Shown: positions 10,335 to 21,810, numbered from the stretch's first letter. The stretch is DNA of 64,000 nt from Sphaerulina vaccinii (GCA_022570795.1 JAKUDP010000023.1:682001-746000), one strand, 5' to 3'. Program-made: numbers and translations. Notes: a model not told the origin generated them from the sequence alone.

Positions 10335-11881
10335 CTAGCTGAACGGGTTGCCCTGAGCGCAAGCAGGGATGAAGTACATAGAAGTATCCGTAACCTCCGA
10401 GTTATCTGGAGGATACAAGTAGAACTGATAGCTCGCCTGACCACCACCATTGAGGTAGATAGCAGTGATGGGCTTCACCTCCCCACTGGCCATCTGATAG
10501 CTGGACGCGCCATTAATCTGCTGGAATGTAGCGCCACTGCCCTGTCGGCGGGCCCGGAAGTCGGAGTTGTCATTATTGTAGGAGTATGCCGAGTCGCCAG
10601 ACCAGACGCCGAAGTAGTTGTCTACCGTGACCTGCGACGAAGCCTGACCCCTCTCGCCAATGGACAGTTCGTAAGTGCCGGTTTGACTCGCGAAGAGGAA
10701 GCCTTGCATGACTAGCGCTAGCTGAGAGCAGTCCTCGTAGTCCTGTCCAGGTAACTGGCAGTAGATGCCACCATTAGAGTTGACCACGTTTAAATTGGTA
10801 ATTTGGCCAGAGCTGTACGTTTCACTGTTCGTTCCGCTGCCACGAAGTGTCGTGACGTCTTCGCCTGGATTGGCTAGATCGAAATTGTAGTTTGTTTTCT
10901 TCTCATAGTATGTGAGTCCACCAAACACGTTCGGAGTAGGTTGGATGACAGTGATAACACTAGTGGATGTCGTGGGTGCGAGAGTGTTGGTTACCGTGGT
11001 ACTCTGGGTGAAAGTCGTGGTCGTGCTTTGGGTACTATTGAGATCTGGTTAGTGCTGGAGCAGCTGGATGTTTGAATGAGTCTACTAACTTGGTGACAAC
11101 CGGGTACAGCGTTTGAGCAGTGGTGGTCGTGGTGACTGTTCCGGTGGGAAGAGTCGTCCGCGTCGTGACGGTCGTAGTGCTGGTCGCCACATTAAGACAG
11201 GAGCAGGCAGACGAGACCTGGTTTGCTGCCTGGTTCTTGAGGCAGCTTGGTGTTGGAAGCGGCACTGCAAGCCATCGCTTCTGTTGCTGACTGCCGCTCA
11301 TTGTTGTCGGCTGAAGTCCTTGAAGCTGGCCTGCAGCCGTGGCGCATGAGATTGCGGTTGGTGAGAATGTCGTCGAATAGGAGGTTTCATAGACCGTCTA
11401 TACTAAGTTAGATCCGATCTGCTACAAAACATGTTGCTTGATAACTTACCATTTGAGTACTCGTTACGGTAGTTACGGTAGTGGTCTGATACTCATTATT
11501 AGTTGATGGTCAGATGTATACGAGTTGCATCGCGACTGACCGTGGACGCGATAGCCGTTGTCGTTGTGGAAGACACTGGTGCCGTTGATGTTGCCGTTTG
11601 CGTCACAGTGGCAGATTGTGGAGTGATGGTTGAAGTACTCGTTCTGACTGATCAGTAAGGAACATCCTTCTGGAAGTTTTAAGTACTTACTGACTAACCA
11701 CAGGAATTCCGAGGTAACTGGAGCAGAAGGGTGTTGCCTGTGCGTCCTGTTGCAACAGTGTGACCAGGTTTGTCACGACAAGACACTTCAAGTTCTGTAC
11801 CAATTGGCCAGAGCCCAATAGAGGCGATGCTGTCACCGATAGGCCAGAGCCCAGTAGAACAATAGAGGTTGAGAGCTTCAT
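10335..11881 (-). CDS. Secreted adhesin-like protein with GLEYA/PA14 domain
   Basis: Starts with a signal peptide (MKLSTSIVLLGSGLSVTASP) at 11881, followed by a short cysteine-containing region and several small exons rich in Ser/Thr (TSTSTITPQSATVTQT, TVTTRTTLPTGTVTTTTT), a typical O-glycosylated stalk. Introns lie around 11645-11690, 11480-11540, 11400-11450 and 11040-11095; I have not fixed every splice site. The last exon (to 10335) encodes the adhesive domain: FGGLTYYEKKTNYNFDL, FLFASQTGTYELSIG, and YFGVWSGDSAYSYNND, which is the GLEYA/PA14_2 block, then FYLYPPD. It is likely displayed on or secreted from the wall; the ligand, probably a carbohydrate, is inferred from the family. No GPI signal is visible at the end (ACAQGNPFS). 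Confidence 0.8.
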
Positions 11882-14041
11882 GGTGTGGGTCGTGGGGATC
11901 GAATGCCTGGCAATACAGGATAGCTGGCCTCTGTAGTCGTCGACCATGCCCGACTTATATACAGCTCCCGCGGTCACCGAAGCTGTCCAGGACAGACACT
12001 GGTATGCACGCCATGAACGGTGCGGCTACCCCGATGGCTTCATTGCGTGTGCATTGTGCCACGGCGCACGATACCATGTGGTGCGGTGAAGCAGCGCCTC
12101 CACGATCAGAAGAAGACTGCGCATGCCATGTAGAAGTCATGGCTCGCAGGAGTCGAAACGCAGGTTCTGGAGAGCCCACCCTGTCGGTGAGGTTCGCTAT
12201 ACAGCAGCCATCTGGACATGAGGTTGGCTGTCGGGCAGCCCGAGAATAGGACGCCTCATTCGACCTGGCCAGAGGAAAAAGCTGAACAGCGCAGTAGTAC
12301 TGAAATGGAATGTAGATGTCAAAGATTCCAAGTAGTCAAGTGGAAGACAAAGTGGCTTACATCACCTGAGGTTGCACTATTGTGCTGCATTCCCTACAAC
12401 GGGATTGGTCTTGCGTCGTGGGAGTCTCGGCTTCATACCCGCTCGCCCTCAAATGGATGTGGTCCCACAGACTTAATTCTACAGAGGTATTCCAGATGGC
12501 ATGTAGAGCCGCGACTCGGCGGCCTGCCACGTGCCACATGCGCCACGTGAACCTAATGCACAATGATTGAAGCTTGCTTTGGCCAGATTCTTCCCGTCCA
12601 AGAACTGCTTAGAGGTCACAACAGTGCACTTCCCGTTCGCGGAGTGATTCCGAACGCCAGAAAACTTGCCAGGAGGGCAGAAGACCATACCTCAGTTCAC
12701 GACGGCAGGAGAAGCGTTCGGGCAGTCCGACAATTGGGTGCGTTTGTGATAGGAGATGCGAAGGTTGCACAAGGTGACCGATAGATGCTGCATGGTTGGA
12801 TGATTCCTGAACTCGAAACATAACATACGCTGGTGGACGAGATGCTGATGCTGATAACGAAAATTTTCTCACTGGAACATAGCCTCTCTTCCCTCTCTGA
12901 ACGGGTTTACTGCCATGTCTGCGATTAAAGTGGTATCGTCTCCAGAAATCTGCAGAGGATCAGTGTCTCGAGACCTCAGTTTTGACAATCTCCTCGCTGA
13001 ACAGTGGCTGTTCTCCGATGTGCTTGAGTTACTCGTCCCTACAGCACATGTACATTGAATGCCGTGGCTCTCAAACAGTGTTCAGAGAGCGCTCGTTTTC
13101 GTGTACAAGTCAGAACCTGCGGGCAGGTTTTCGGCGGTGGCCAGATGCTGTATGCGGATGTGCTGTGCTGCGTACAGAAGCGGTTTGGAGAGACCGAGAT
13201 GTCACTCGGCTCGACTAGAACATGGGCAGAAAGTATGGCGTGAGCGTTGTGGCTGCCAAGAGTATGGTGATATGGCGTATGCATGGCGCAGATAGAAGTA
13301 GTCTGGTAGCCAGATTCTGGTGGCGTGCTGTGAACTTGTGCTCCGAACTTGGTCTCTTGACAGGATGTCCATCTCTCATGGAGTTTCCTATACTCGCATG
13401 CATGCAAACACCACTTCGATATGTCGTGCTCTGCCATCACTCACGACTAATGCGACCCATCATACATGCCTTCTGGTACCCGTGGCACTGAGGCTTGCAG
13501 TTGATCTAGCACTATGGCTGTCAAGTACATGTAGTGACTGTGGTGGCGGGAAGTGATCAACGGACACTCCACGCAGGGCTGGACGGGGTCGCCGGCAGCG
13601 GGAACCAGGACCAATCAGCAACGCGTACCAGATGTCAAGTGAGCCTAATGCATGGCGTTATTGCATGAGGCTGCAGCTGCTTCGTCCAGATTTGGTGCAC
13701 AAGACCTTTTCGTCCACCACGCACCGCTCTACCAGATCTTTGCTTTGCAGTAAACGAATTCCTGCAGCTAGCGCTTCAGCAGAGGGTCTGGCAGGCAGTA
13801 TTACCTCGCTCGAAGCAAAGACGCGTCGATTTCTCGCGGCGTAAAATCTCTTTCTCATGCCCGAGAAGAGCACGCAGAACAGCGCACGCTTCCTGCCTTT
13901 CACTTGTCATCCACCAAGCTACTTGTCGAGCTTTGTGATCACTCTTCATGCCTTGCCCGGGGGCTCGGCTGGACGACAGCAATCTGCAATCGCCTTCTTC
14001 TCTGACCTCCATGAGTGTCGGACAGCCGCTCGTTACCACCA
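11882..14041. other. 2.2-kb gene-poor region
   Basis: Only short overlapping frames on both strands without domain or codon signal. Two CACGTG E-boxes sit close together at about 12527 and 12544 (GCCACGTGCC and GCCACGTGAA). No tRNA, tandem repeat or transposon end is recognised. Confidence 0.45.
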
Positions 14042-14761
14042 CTACCCCTGGACAATCTCGAAGTGCAGCTCTTTCCCAAGCATCTGCAGCGCATCGCTAT
14101 CCCATCTGACTGAGGATTCTTCCCAGTCGCGCCACACTTGTCGCACTTCACGATCCGACAAACTTCCAAGCCCCTGCACATCAATGGAGAACTTCAGGCC
14201 TTTCGGATTTGGAGGGAGACGGTAGTGGTCAGCGAATCGGCACCACTTGATGATGACTTCCCATCTCAGCTTCTCGATCTCATTCTCTCTCAATCTGTTG
14301 TTGGCGATCATTTTCTCGAACACAATCCTCATCCTGCATAAACAGTAGAGCAGGCTGTTTTGATCGTAAAGCAGACTGTGACATATGGGCGCCACGAGCA
14401 CCAGTTCTCTGATAGACCTCGCGCCTTCGGCAGCGTTTATGACCTTCAAGAACGAGATCGCTTCATGTTCCATGCTGTCTTTGTAGGCGAGGCGAATAGT
14501 GTTATTGCGGTAGAAGAACCCGGCGCACTCACGGCGAATTTGCTTACACGTGAGAAGAAGGGCGTTGGCATTCTTGGTAGACCATTTGAAACTCGTGTTG
14601 TGCTTGTGGCTGTTGGCGTGCACGTCGAGAGGCTTATCGTGTCTGAGTGCCAGCTCGTAGATCTTGTTACGTAGCTCGCCTGGTAGCTGTCCGAGTCGTG
14701 TCTTCTCCATCGAGAGGCCTGGTCGAAGGACTTGGGGCGGCTTTTGACATTTTCCAGCCAT
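14042..14761 (-). CDS. 2EXR / F-box-like domain protein
   Basis: Single-exon protein of 239 aa. LGQLPGELRNKIYELAL at about residues 23-39 and ALLLTCKQIRRECAGFFYRNN at about 67-87 are the two conserved blocks of the 2EXR/F-box-like family, which is strongly expanded in Dothideomycetes. The remainder is helical (SFLKVINAAEGARSIRELVL, RWEVIIKWCRFADHYRLPP). Molecular function of the family is unproven; a role in SCF-type ubiquitin ligases is suggested only by similarity of the first helix to F-boxes. No paralogue adjoins, apart from the fragment at 449-637. Confidence 0.8.
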   Translation of the reverse strand: MAGKCQKPPQVLRPGLSMEKTRLGQLPGELRNKIYELALRHDKPLDVHANSHKHNTSFKWSTKNANALLLTCKQIRRECAGFFYRNNTIRLAYKDSMEHEAISFLKVINAAEGARSIRELVLVAPICHSLLYDQNSLLYCLCRMRIVFEKMIANNRLRENEIEKLRWEVIIKWCRFADHYRLPPNPKGLKFSIDVQGLGSLSDREVRQVWRDWEESSVRWDSDALQMLGKELHFEIVQG

Positions 14762-15311
14762 GTTGACTGTTGTGATGTGTGTCTCGCAAGGTGTCGATCG
14801 TTGGTAGTTCTATTTTACTTTGATATTCGGTCTGCTGGTGTGATGTGGAAGGTCTCAAGAGCAGACCGAGTGGTTATCATTTTCTCAATAAAAAGCCAGA
14901 TCTGTAAAGGTTAAATTGGTGCTCAGCCATGGTTCATACCAAGGACGTGTGGACACGTGGAGAAAGTAAAAACAACCATCATCGGCGAACAGGATGCGTC
15001 CTTTTGCTGTACTCCAAACTTCAGAGATGCCTGAACTTCGTAGGCGTGGTCTCTTTGGTCCCTGGCGTCATGGCCTCAGCGTATTGAAAACATCGCCGTA
15101 CTGGATCTTGGTCTCAAAAAGCGCGATTGGGGTCCAGGGAGGTCACGGAGGTGACTGAAGATCAAACGCACATTCATATACTAGCTACTCATGGTTATAG
15201 GGTATTCTCTCCGCCCATAAGCCTCATCTGTCTCAAATCCTTCATCAAAACATCGTATCCGTGGTATCAAGAACGCGAAAAGGAAACTCCATCATATCCT
15301 CATAACCATTC
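14762..15311. other. Intergenic, nothing recognised
   Basis: 550 bp; upstream region of the 2EXR gene and 3' flank of the DUF3602 gene. Confidence 0.4.
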
Positions 15312-15828
15312 TCACGACCTACTCGATGGCTCCGGCGTCTTCTCCTTCTTATCCAACCCAACAGCATGCTTAACCTTCTCCAACATACTCTCCTTCTGCG
15401 CTCCAACCTTAGGAGAGTTCTTCGGACTATTCCTCAAATTCGCAGCATCCTGTTCCTTGAGAGTGGAGTGGCCACCATATTTCTCTTTGTGGATGTTTCC
15501 TTGTCCGCCACGTCCTGTGTGGAAGTCGCTGTAGTCGCCTCCTGCGGCGCGTGTTGCGGATTCTGGGACGATTTCTTCGGAGGGTTTGGAGAGGCCGCCG
15601 CTTGGGTGGACCATGTTGCCTATATGGCAAATGTGTTAGAGAGGAGGTGGACGGGGCAGGGTAGAGGGAGGGGTTACCGGCTCCGCCGCGACCAGCGCTG
15701 TACTCTGAGGCATCGCTCTCGCCTACTGCGCCTTCGCGGACAATGCTACCGTCAACGTAGGTGTTCTCATCGTGTCCGATGTTGCCGGCGCCGCCGCGAC
15801 CAGTGGAGTGGAGTGGAGTGTTCGACAT
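15312..15828 (-). CDS. DUF3602 (Par32-like) protein with GRGGAGN repeats
   Basis: 152-aa protein in two exons around a 58-bp intron (15620-15677). GRGGAGN occurs at residues about 10 and 46 and again, split by the intron, as RGGAGNMVHP; a fourth, GRGGQGNI, follows in exon 2. These repeats define DUF3602, whose yeast member Par32 is a phosphoprotein that inhibits ammonium transporters downstream of TORC1. The C-terminus is helical and charged (MLEKVKHAVGLDKKEK). The start is placed at 15828 (MSNTPLHSTGRGG); an in-frame ATG at 15927 would add a His-rich stretch and is less typical. Low complexity and disorder are expected. Confidence 0.8.
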
Positions 15829-16400
15829 GTTGTGGTTGTTTCCTTTGGCTAGGTGAGTGATATGCTGATGATGGTGAGTAGTGTGATCAAGTTCAGTAAT
15901 CAGATCAGGTTGAAAGAAAGTGTTCACATATGAAGCTCAACAGGAAGCTTGCTTCCGATCTCGTCCCAGATCATCACATCAACTCTGTCATAAGACCGAA
16001 CGGAAGCCTATGACATCAGGCCTGCTTCCTACCATTGTCGACTCAACCAGCGGACATTCTTCGCGCGCTGTGAATGGCTAAGGAAAGCGAAGAACGCCAT
16101 AGTTCATCCAGACGGTCTTGGTGTAGTTCAGAGAGAGGTGAAGACGATGGAGTTGACGTCGTTGCCAAGGTGAACCGGGCATGTGATTGGCGCGCTGGGA
16201 AGTGCCTTATCTTCGCTATCAGGGAAGAAAAATGCTGTGCCTGAGAGCATGACAGATGACATGTGCAGAACACCAGGTTGTGCAAGAGGGAGTGCAGCGA
16301 ACCTGCGATGATGAGAGTCGGAGATGTTTGACACAGGCTACGATCATTCGGCTGTTCTACAGTTCTGTTCCATTCTCAGGCTAGGTATCACTTCTCATCA
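15829..16400. other. Intergenic, nothing recognised
   Basis: 572 bp between the DUF3602 start and the phosphate carrier stop. Short frames only. Confidence 0.4.
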
Positions 16401-17781
16401 TTACTTCTTCGCTTCCTCCTTCGCACCACCAGTCGTTGGTAGACCCATGAAGAGCTTGAAGGAGTCATAGATCATCCATTGCAGACCCGTGAGGGTTCCG
16501 ATCATGACAATACGAACAGGCAAACCACTCCACAGACCACCAAATCCAATCTCCTTGTAAATGCGACCAATAGCAGTACCAGCAGACTCCCCGGCCTTCT
16601 TGTTGGCGTTCAGTTTCGAGACCATTACATCGGCAGGGTGTGAGATAATGGCACAGAGGATACCGGCAAGATAACCACCAGTGAAGGCAACTCCGGTTTG
16701 CGCAGCTTTGGAGTACTCGTCCTTGGACTTTGGAAGGGACTTGTAGATCATTTCGACAATGGTTTCGAAGGAGGCGAATTTCTAAACTACAAGTCAGCAT
16801 TTCATCAGAAAAGTGAGTAGGAGTATGACTTACCATCATGGTGTAAGGGATTTGTCTGGCCCACAGAGGTCCAATACCCTTGTAAAGCCCACCAACACCC
16901 TCAGCAGCCACGATCTTGCTAATTCCATCAAAAGTTCCCTTAGCGAAAGGCGGCATAGTAGTCTGCATCCTGACCTTCACAGCCTCGAGCGGACAAAGTC
17001 CAATATCGGCCAAGAACTCAGCAGAAGCAGAACCAGCCAAGTATATTCCCGTCTTGTACTTCACAGCATTCTCCTCACCAGCAAGATCGCTGTAGAACTT
17101 CTTGAAGAATTCATACCAGCCATACTTCAAGGCTCCTTGGACAGAGTAGCCGAAGAATGTTGGTGAACCTCCTGTGTACAGGCCTCGAAAGCCTTCAGTA
17201 CGCATGATGGTACGCCAACCCTCGATGTTGCCTTTGTAGAGTTTTGCATCGACTTGTCGACGACATTTTACGAGGTCGAGAGGTGTTACACCCCAATGGG
17301 TGAGACCGCAGGCCATGAGGCCACCGAAGGTGCTTTACATTGCCCACATCAGCACTTCGCTGCCAAGCAGAAAGTGTGTAGCTACTCACCAAGCGGCATA
17401 ATACTTCTGACTATACAACTCGATCTTTCCAGTCTTCTCTTGAGCAAGATTACTCGCTTTCGCAAGCTCTTTTGAAGCAGCTTCGCTCAATTGAGAAGCC
17501 TTGTTCTTTGCGTCCTCAGTCACGTCCCAGGCCGTGTACCTAAAAGTAGTAGGTAGAAGAGTTAGCAAGTATCCCTGAGAACGCAGGCTGTCTCATTAGT
17601 GTCCGTCCTCAAGCTTAGCGCCTGAGTGGGTAGGACACCGAAGAGATAGCATGCCTACTGTCTGCTGCTTTTCTTACAAGTGGCTGATGTCTTTGCGCTG
17701 TGCTGGCTTGGAGGATTGATAGGGCGATGCTTGGCCGAATGTCGCGCTCAAAGCGCTCGCCGTAGGGAAAAGAGACGGCAT
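16401..17781 (-). CDS. mir1: Mitochondrial phosphate carrier (Mir1/Pic-type)
   Basis: Inner-membrane phosphate/proton symporter that feeds ATP synthase. The 377-aa protein has four exons with introns 17540-17677 (138 bp, introner-like), 17333-17389 and 16782-16833. The three mitochondrial-carrier repeats are clear: THWGVTPLDLVKCRRQVD, DIGLCPLEAVKVRMQT and AIISHPADVMVSKLNA; the variants PLDLVKCRRQ and PADVMVSKLN are specific to phosphate carriers. Each repeat ends with the GLY/GLWxG block (GFRGLYTGGSPT, VGGLYKGIGPLW, GFGGLWSGLPVR). The N-terminal extension (MPSLFPTASALSATFGQASP) is short and lacks an obvious matrix presequence. Confidence 0.95.
17540..17677 (-). mobile_element. Introner-like element copy 2 (intron 1 of phosphate carrier)
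   Basis: 138-bp intron with donor GTAAGA, branch TTGCTAACTC and acceptor TTTTAG. Shared blocks with the other copies: GCAGACAGTAGGCATGC near the 5' end, CTTGAGGACGGACAC in the middle, GGGATACTTGCTAACTC near the branch and CTACCTACTACTTTTAG at the end. The ends are complementary. Confidence 0.8.
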
Positions 17782-18251
17782 TGCTGAGGAAGTGGTGTTA
17801 GTTGAGGCTGAAGCTGAAGTTGCGAAGTAGCTGTATGTTTGTTATATGGGGATTGCTTATATCCGCCCGCCCTACGACGCGCTAATGCATCCTTCTCCTA
17901 CTTGTGGGGCTGGCAGGAGTTAAGTTAAGGCAAGGCAGGAACACACCTGATGCTGTTGTGCTGTATACCGTTGTAGACTTGAACAATAGCCTGAAGCTAT
18001 GTGAGCTGTATGAGAAGATGTTGATATGGGCGCGTTTGCCGGTTATCTCCTCCTCTAGCCTCTCTGACGTAGTTCGGTAGCTCCTTCCTTAGACCGGACT
18101 ACCCCGGCTCTTTCTGAACTCTAAACACAGGTGAACGTTCTTCCTTTGAAAGTGTTTTGACAGCTACATACTTCGTAAACAGTAGTGCATACACATACAC
18201 ATCGCGGAACACAGCATCTTCTTCGAAGCAGAACAGCGATAGACAGACGAT
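17782..18251. promoter_or_regulatory. Divergent promoter region mir1 / CBS-domain gene
   Basis: 470 bp containing both upstream regions; no specific site recognised. Confidence 0.4.
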
Positions 18252-18805
18252 ATGGCATCAACAACCCTCGCAACAGCGAGCAACGGCACGGACAATACAC
18301 GACAGCCCAGTCCGTGGGCCAGCAAATACAGAGGTGTATGTTCTTTCTCTTCCCCACAAGACAATCCCAATACCAGCACTGACCAAGATCTGTTGGATAG
18401 GCCGTCGTAGAAGACCTCGACCCCTCACCGGCGTTCTCAACACATCCTGCCTCTCCCATTGGCCATGCATTGAACTCCGCCCTCGAACGCGACTACACTC
18501 ACCTCACAGTCATCGACGAACACAAGACTCTCCTCGGCTACCTATCCGTTCCTCGACTTCGTGAGCTGCTAGAACGAGGACAAGTCAAAGAGAGCGATCC
18601 TGTTGAGAAGGCTATGCAGAAATTTCAGCGCAAGGGAAAGAAGTACCGACTCATCACAATGGAAACGAAATTGGAGCATCTTGAGGATTTCTTCGACGTC
18701 CTGAAACAGGAGTTCGCAGTCGTGACAGATCCCAGCAGGAGATTCGTCTTGGGAGTCGCTACGAGAGATGATCTGAAGAAGTTTGTGGAGAGAAGACCCT
18801 TCTAG
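18252..18805 (+). CDS. Small CBS-domain protein
   Basis: 162-aa protein in two exons; the intron is 18336-18400 with a GTATGT donor and GATAG acceptor. After a disordered start (MASTTLATASNGTDNTRQPS) the frame reads AVVEDLDPSPAFSTHPASPIGHALNS and then the CBS motifs DYTHLTVIDEHKTLLGYLSV and FAVVTDPSRRFVLGVATRDD, i.e. a tandem CBS pair in one polypeptide with little else. Such minimal CBS proteins usually bind adenosyl nucleotides and regulate partners; the partner here is unknown. It converges on the UstYa-like gene with 71 bp between stops. Confidence 0.8.
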
Positions 18806-18876
18806 GAGTGGGCGTACACCCTTCCCCCCGTTCGCGGCGGCGGGAAGAGCTGGCAATGGGGAGAGATGGTGCTTGG

Positions 18877-19605
18877 TCAATTTAGCGAGGTGCTGGAGGC
18901 GTTCAAGTATTGGCATTTGGCCATGTGATTGCCGCTGGAATGGGGATCTGCATCGTGTTCGCGCATCGTATTCGGATACAAATGAGTGTAGAGAGCATTT
19001 GTCCTTTGCAGGAAATAGAGGCAATGAAGTTGATGATGGACTCCAACCAGTCCCAGATATCCCAAGCCATCTGCTGCACGCACAGAGCTCGGGGAGTACT
19101 TGCCAAGTTGTTGCATTTGTTGCTTCGATAGGAGAACATCACCTTCTGTGGAAGAAGAGGTCAGCCATGCGATATCGAGAAGCAGAAGTCAACGCACGAT
19201 ATTTGTTCACTTGGATTTCTGCCCATGCTGCATCTGCCACTTCCTTGTCCATTGCTGTGAAAGAGCTGTTCTGGCCAACGGACACGTCCCAGGTAGTGAT
19301 TGCTGGCTTTAACGGTGCACCGATTAGTTCTACGATGGCGTCAGCAATGGAGAAATATCAGAGATGCGAGAGGCCACGATACCGAATGGTCGCCGAAGGC
19401 TCATCGGTGCCACTAGTGTTGTCCAGTATATGAATGTAGTGATGTTCGCGCCAAACATCAGAATTTGGCATGACCACCATATCCATTTCCACAAGGATGT
19501 GCGTCTGCTGTGATTGATTTGAAGTCCAGCCTCGCTATCTGCATCATTCATATGGTCCTCGCAGTCTTGCAGTAGGTGCTCCTTGCTCTGATCACTTTCA
19601 GTCAT
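18877..19605 (-). CDS. UstYa-like (DUF3328) protein with atypical second motif
   Basis: 207-aa protein from three exons; introns 19330-19382 (branch GCTGAC) and 19146-19197 (donor GTGCGT). An N-terminal hydrophobic anchor (WIWWSCQILMFGANITTFIY) precedes the family blocks KPAITTWDVSVGQNSSF, VADAAWAEIQ and VGVHHQLHCLYFLQR. The last holds the first HxxHC motif of UstYa-type oxidases, enzymes that cyclise or oxidise fungal RiPPs and other metabolites. The second HxxHC is expected shortly after, but the sequence reads HMAKC, and the protein ends only about 11 residues later, without the usual C-terminal block. No RiPP precursor or biosynthetic neighbour is present. It may be a decaying or diverged orphan member. 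Confidence 0.65.
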
Positions 19606-19962
19606 GATGTGTTGTCTGCAGGCTGGTAACAGCGATCTTCACAGGCAGTGTATCAACCAGGAGCCTCAACCAACACACCGCGGAACGTAGGGCTCTCTCC
19701 GCCATGCACCTCATGTGACGCCAGATCTGTTTTGGAGGGCGTCTGGCAAGCTCTGCGCTGGGCGGAGTGCATATAAGGTTTCCGAGAGTCGACAGGGGTC
19801 GTCCAAGTGCCTTGCAAGTGCAGGTCCGAGTCCACTTCTCAGACTCTCACTCCATCTCGAGCGGTGAGTGGATGTTCCGTACAGTCAATTCATGTGGCGT
19901 AAAGCGCACTCCTCGTAGCAGTCGTGTAGTCATGGGAGGAGCGGTCAATTCTTTCAGTTGGC
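19606..19962. other. Intergenic, nothing recognised
   Basis: 357 bp between the UstYa-like start and the cysteine synthase stop. Confidence 0.4.
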
Positions 19963-21354
19963 TCATGCACTCTTCTGCTCGCCCAGTATGTCCTCCAGCT
20001 CGAACTCCACCCCAGCACCAGCGATGTCACCAGCCTGCTTCCAGAACTTCGACAGATGCCTCGTACCAGAATCACATATCACAGTAACGATCCTCATCCC
20101 ACTCCCCTCCCAACCTTCCTGCTTGACCAACTTCGCAGCAGCAACACAGTTTACAGCACTACTAGCACCCACAAACAGTCCCTCCTTCTCCACAAGCCAT
20201 CGAGCCATCTTCATCGCTTCCTCATCAGTAACTTTCACCGCATCATCAATCAAATGCATTCCAGCCTCGAAATTCTTGGTGAGGCGAGTGATACCGACTC
20301 CCTCTACAATTGAATCGACTTGATGTCTTCGACGTGTTCCTTCAGCTTCTGTGGGGGAGAACATGACGCCATACTTGATCTTGTTGTACAGTCCCGAACC
20401 TTGTGGGTCTGCAAGGATGACTTTGAGGTTTGGAATGAGTGGTTTAAGAGCTAGTGCGACACCGGAGATTGTACCTCCCGTACCTGCGCCAGCGATGAAG
20501 GCATCCAGCTTTCCAGCAGTTTGTTGGTAGATCTCTGGGCCAGTGGAGGTCTGGTGTGCAAGGTAGTTCGCGGTGTTCTCGAATTGGTCTGCGAAGAAGC
20601 CTATGCCTGGCTGATCGGGATTGTCGGTATGTTCTTGAGCTCGACGTCGAGCTGTGTTTACGAATTGGTCCTGGTCTACTATCGAGGCGGGTTTGACGCG
20701 TTCGACTATTGCTCCGAGCTTGAGAAGGAGATCGGACTTCTCGACTGCGACGTCAGAAGGCATGCAAATGTGTGCTTTGTAGCCTCTTGCTCGCGCCACT
20801 GAAGCGAGTGAGATGCCGGTTGAGCCAACTGTGCCCTCGTAGATTGTGTCGCCACGATCAGGGACGAGCAGACCTGCTTCTTCAGCATAAGTAATCATAG
20901 ATAGAGCAACTCTGTCCTTAGGACTATTGCCAGCTCCGTTCAAGAACTCAGCCTTCGCCAGGATCTCACATCCTGTCGCTTCACTCAGCGATTTCAGCTT
21001 GATGAGTGGCGTATTACCGATCAGTCCCTCTACACCTACGCTGATCTGGTCCTGCGCGGCTACTGCATCTGATTGCGACCATCTCGAATCAGCGCTCGCA
21101 GCAGGTGGCGCCAGAGACTTGCTCGTCGTGTGGTCTTCTAGCCGGACATAATCTGCTTGGCCTGGTCGCGGATGCTGTTGCCCTCTGACTTGGCGGACAC
21201 GCTTCTGGAACGCGTGCTCAAGGTCTGGATAGAAGTCTTTGAAGCCAAGAGTTACGAATATGCCTAGAAGAAAGCCTCCAGTCGCGGTGAGCTTTTGTCT
21301 GTTGTCGATTATGCTTTCCCAGACGTGTGTCCATATGTCTGCAAAAATACCCAT
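19963..21354 (-). CDS. Membrane-anchored cysteine synthase-like enzyme (Mcy1/Cys-12 type)
   Basis: Single-exon PLP enzyme of 463 aa (ATG at 21354, MGIFADIWTHVWES). An N-terminal transmembrane helix (LTATGGFLLGIFVTLGF) is followed by a fold-type II cysteine synthase core: GNTPLIKLKSLSEATGCEI, the PLP-lysine region NGAGNSPKDRVA, EGTVGSTGISLA, AGAGTGGTISGVALAL and FVGASSAVNCVAAAKL. This architecture matches yeast Mcy1 (YGR012W), a mitochondrial outer-membrane cysteine synthase homologue, and N. crassa cys-12-type genes. Its physiological reaction may differ from O-acetylserine sulfhydrylation. The protein is longer than bacterial CysK because of the anchor and an internal insertion (GTRRRHQVDSIVEG). 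Confidence 0.85.
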   Translation of the reverse strand: MGIFADIWTHVWESIIDNRQKLTATGGFLLGIFVTLGFKDFYPDLEHAFQKRVRQVRGQQHPRPGQADYVRLEDHTTSKSLAPPAASADSRWSQSDAVAAQDQISVGVEGLIGNTPLIKLKSLSEATGCEILAKAEFLNGAGNSPKDRVALSMITYAEEAGLLVPDRGDTIYEGTVGSTGISLASVARARGYKAHICMPSDVAVEKSDLLLKLGAIVERVKPASIVDQDQFVNTARRRAQEHTDNPDQPGIGFFADQFENTANYLAHQTSTGPEIYQQTAGKLDAFIAGAGTGGTISGVALALKPLIPNLKVILADPQGSGLYNKIKYGVMFSPTEAEGTRRRHQVDSIVEGVGITRLTKNFEAGMHLIDDAVKVTDEEAMKMARWLVEKEGLFVGASSAVNCVAAAKLVKQEGWEGSGMRIVTVICDSGTRHLSKFWKQAGDIAGAGVEFELEDILGEQKSA

Positions 21355-21810
21355 CTTGTGTGTTACCGGCTTCAACCTTGTGACATCTTGGACTGGAAAG
21401 GATTGATAAGGACCAGAAGATGTCCAGAAGCTGATGCAGACGTGGATGGTGATGTTACAAGGTTGATGGTGATGATGTCGGAAGGAAATTGAGGTTTGGG
21501 TCCGACTTCACCAGACCCACTTTCCTTGTTGCCAAGAAATATGTCAATATATATGTGGACTTAGAAGATTATCGACAAGGAGCATACCAAACATAAAGAA
21601 GTAAAAAGAAACCCAGGGCTGCACTTTTTCAATCAGTAGTACACTGTAGGAAGTAGCCATATACATGCATATATATGAGTACCGTCCCTTGCAGGTTACG
21701 AAATCCGTGAAGGACGACTTGGAGTCGATAAAGAATATAGTATAATAAATATACGCAAAGACTCTGACCAGACCCATAGCAGCAGTTCTACAACTGCGAA
21801 GTCTCCACCT
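21355..21810. other. Intergenic, AT-rich, nothing recognised
   Basis: 456 bp; noticeably AT-rich at 21530-21760 (for example ATATATATGAG and AATATAGTATAATAAATATACG). Upstream region of the cysteine synthase. Confidence 0.4.

Noticed and set aside
9895..10362. 155-codon minus-strand frame
   Set aside because: It overlaps the adhesin stop region in another frame and shows no domain or signal; composition is not protein-like.
12982..13556. Overlapping 60-130-codon frames on both strands
   Set aside because: No ATG context, splice sites or domain consistent with a gene; overlap on all frames suggests chance.
18783..19433. 216-codon plus-strand frame
   Set aside because: Antisense to the three UstYa-like exons, which have motif and splice-site support.
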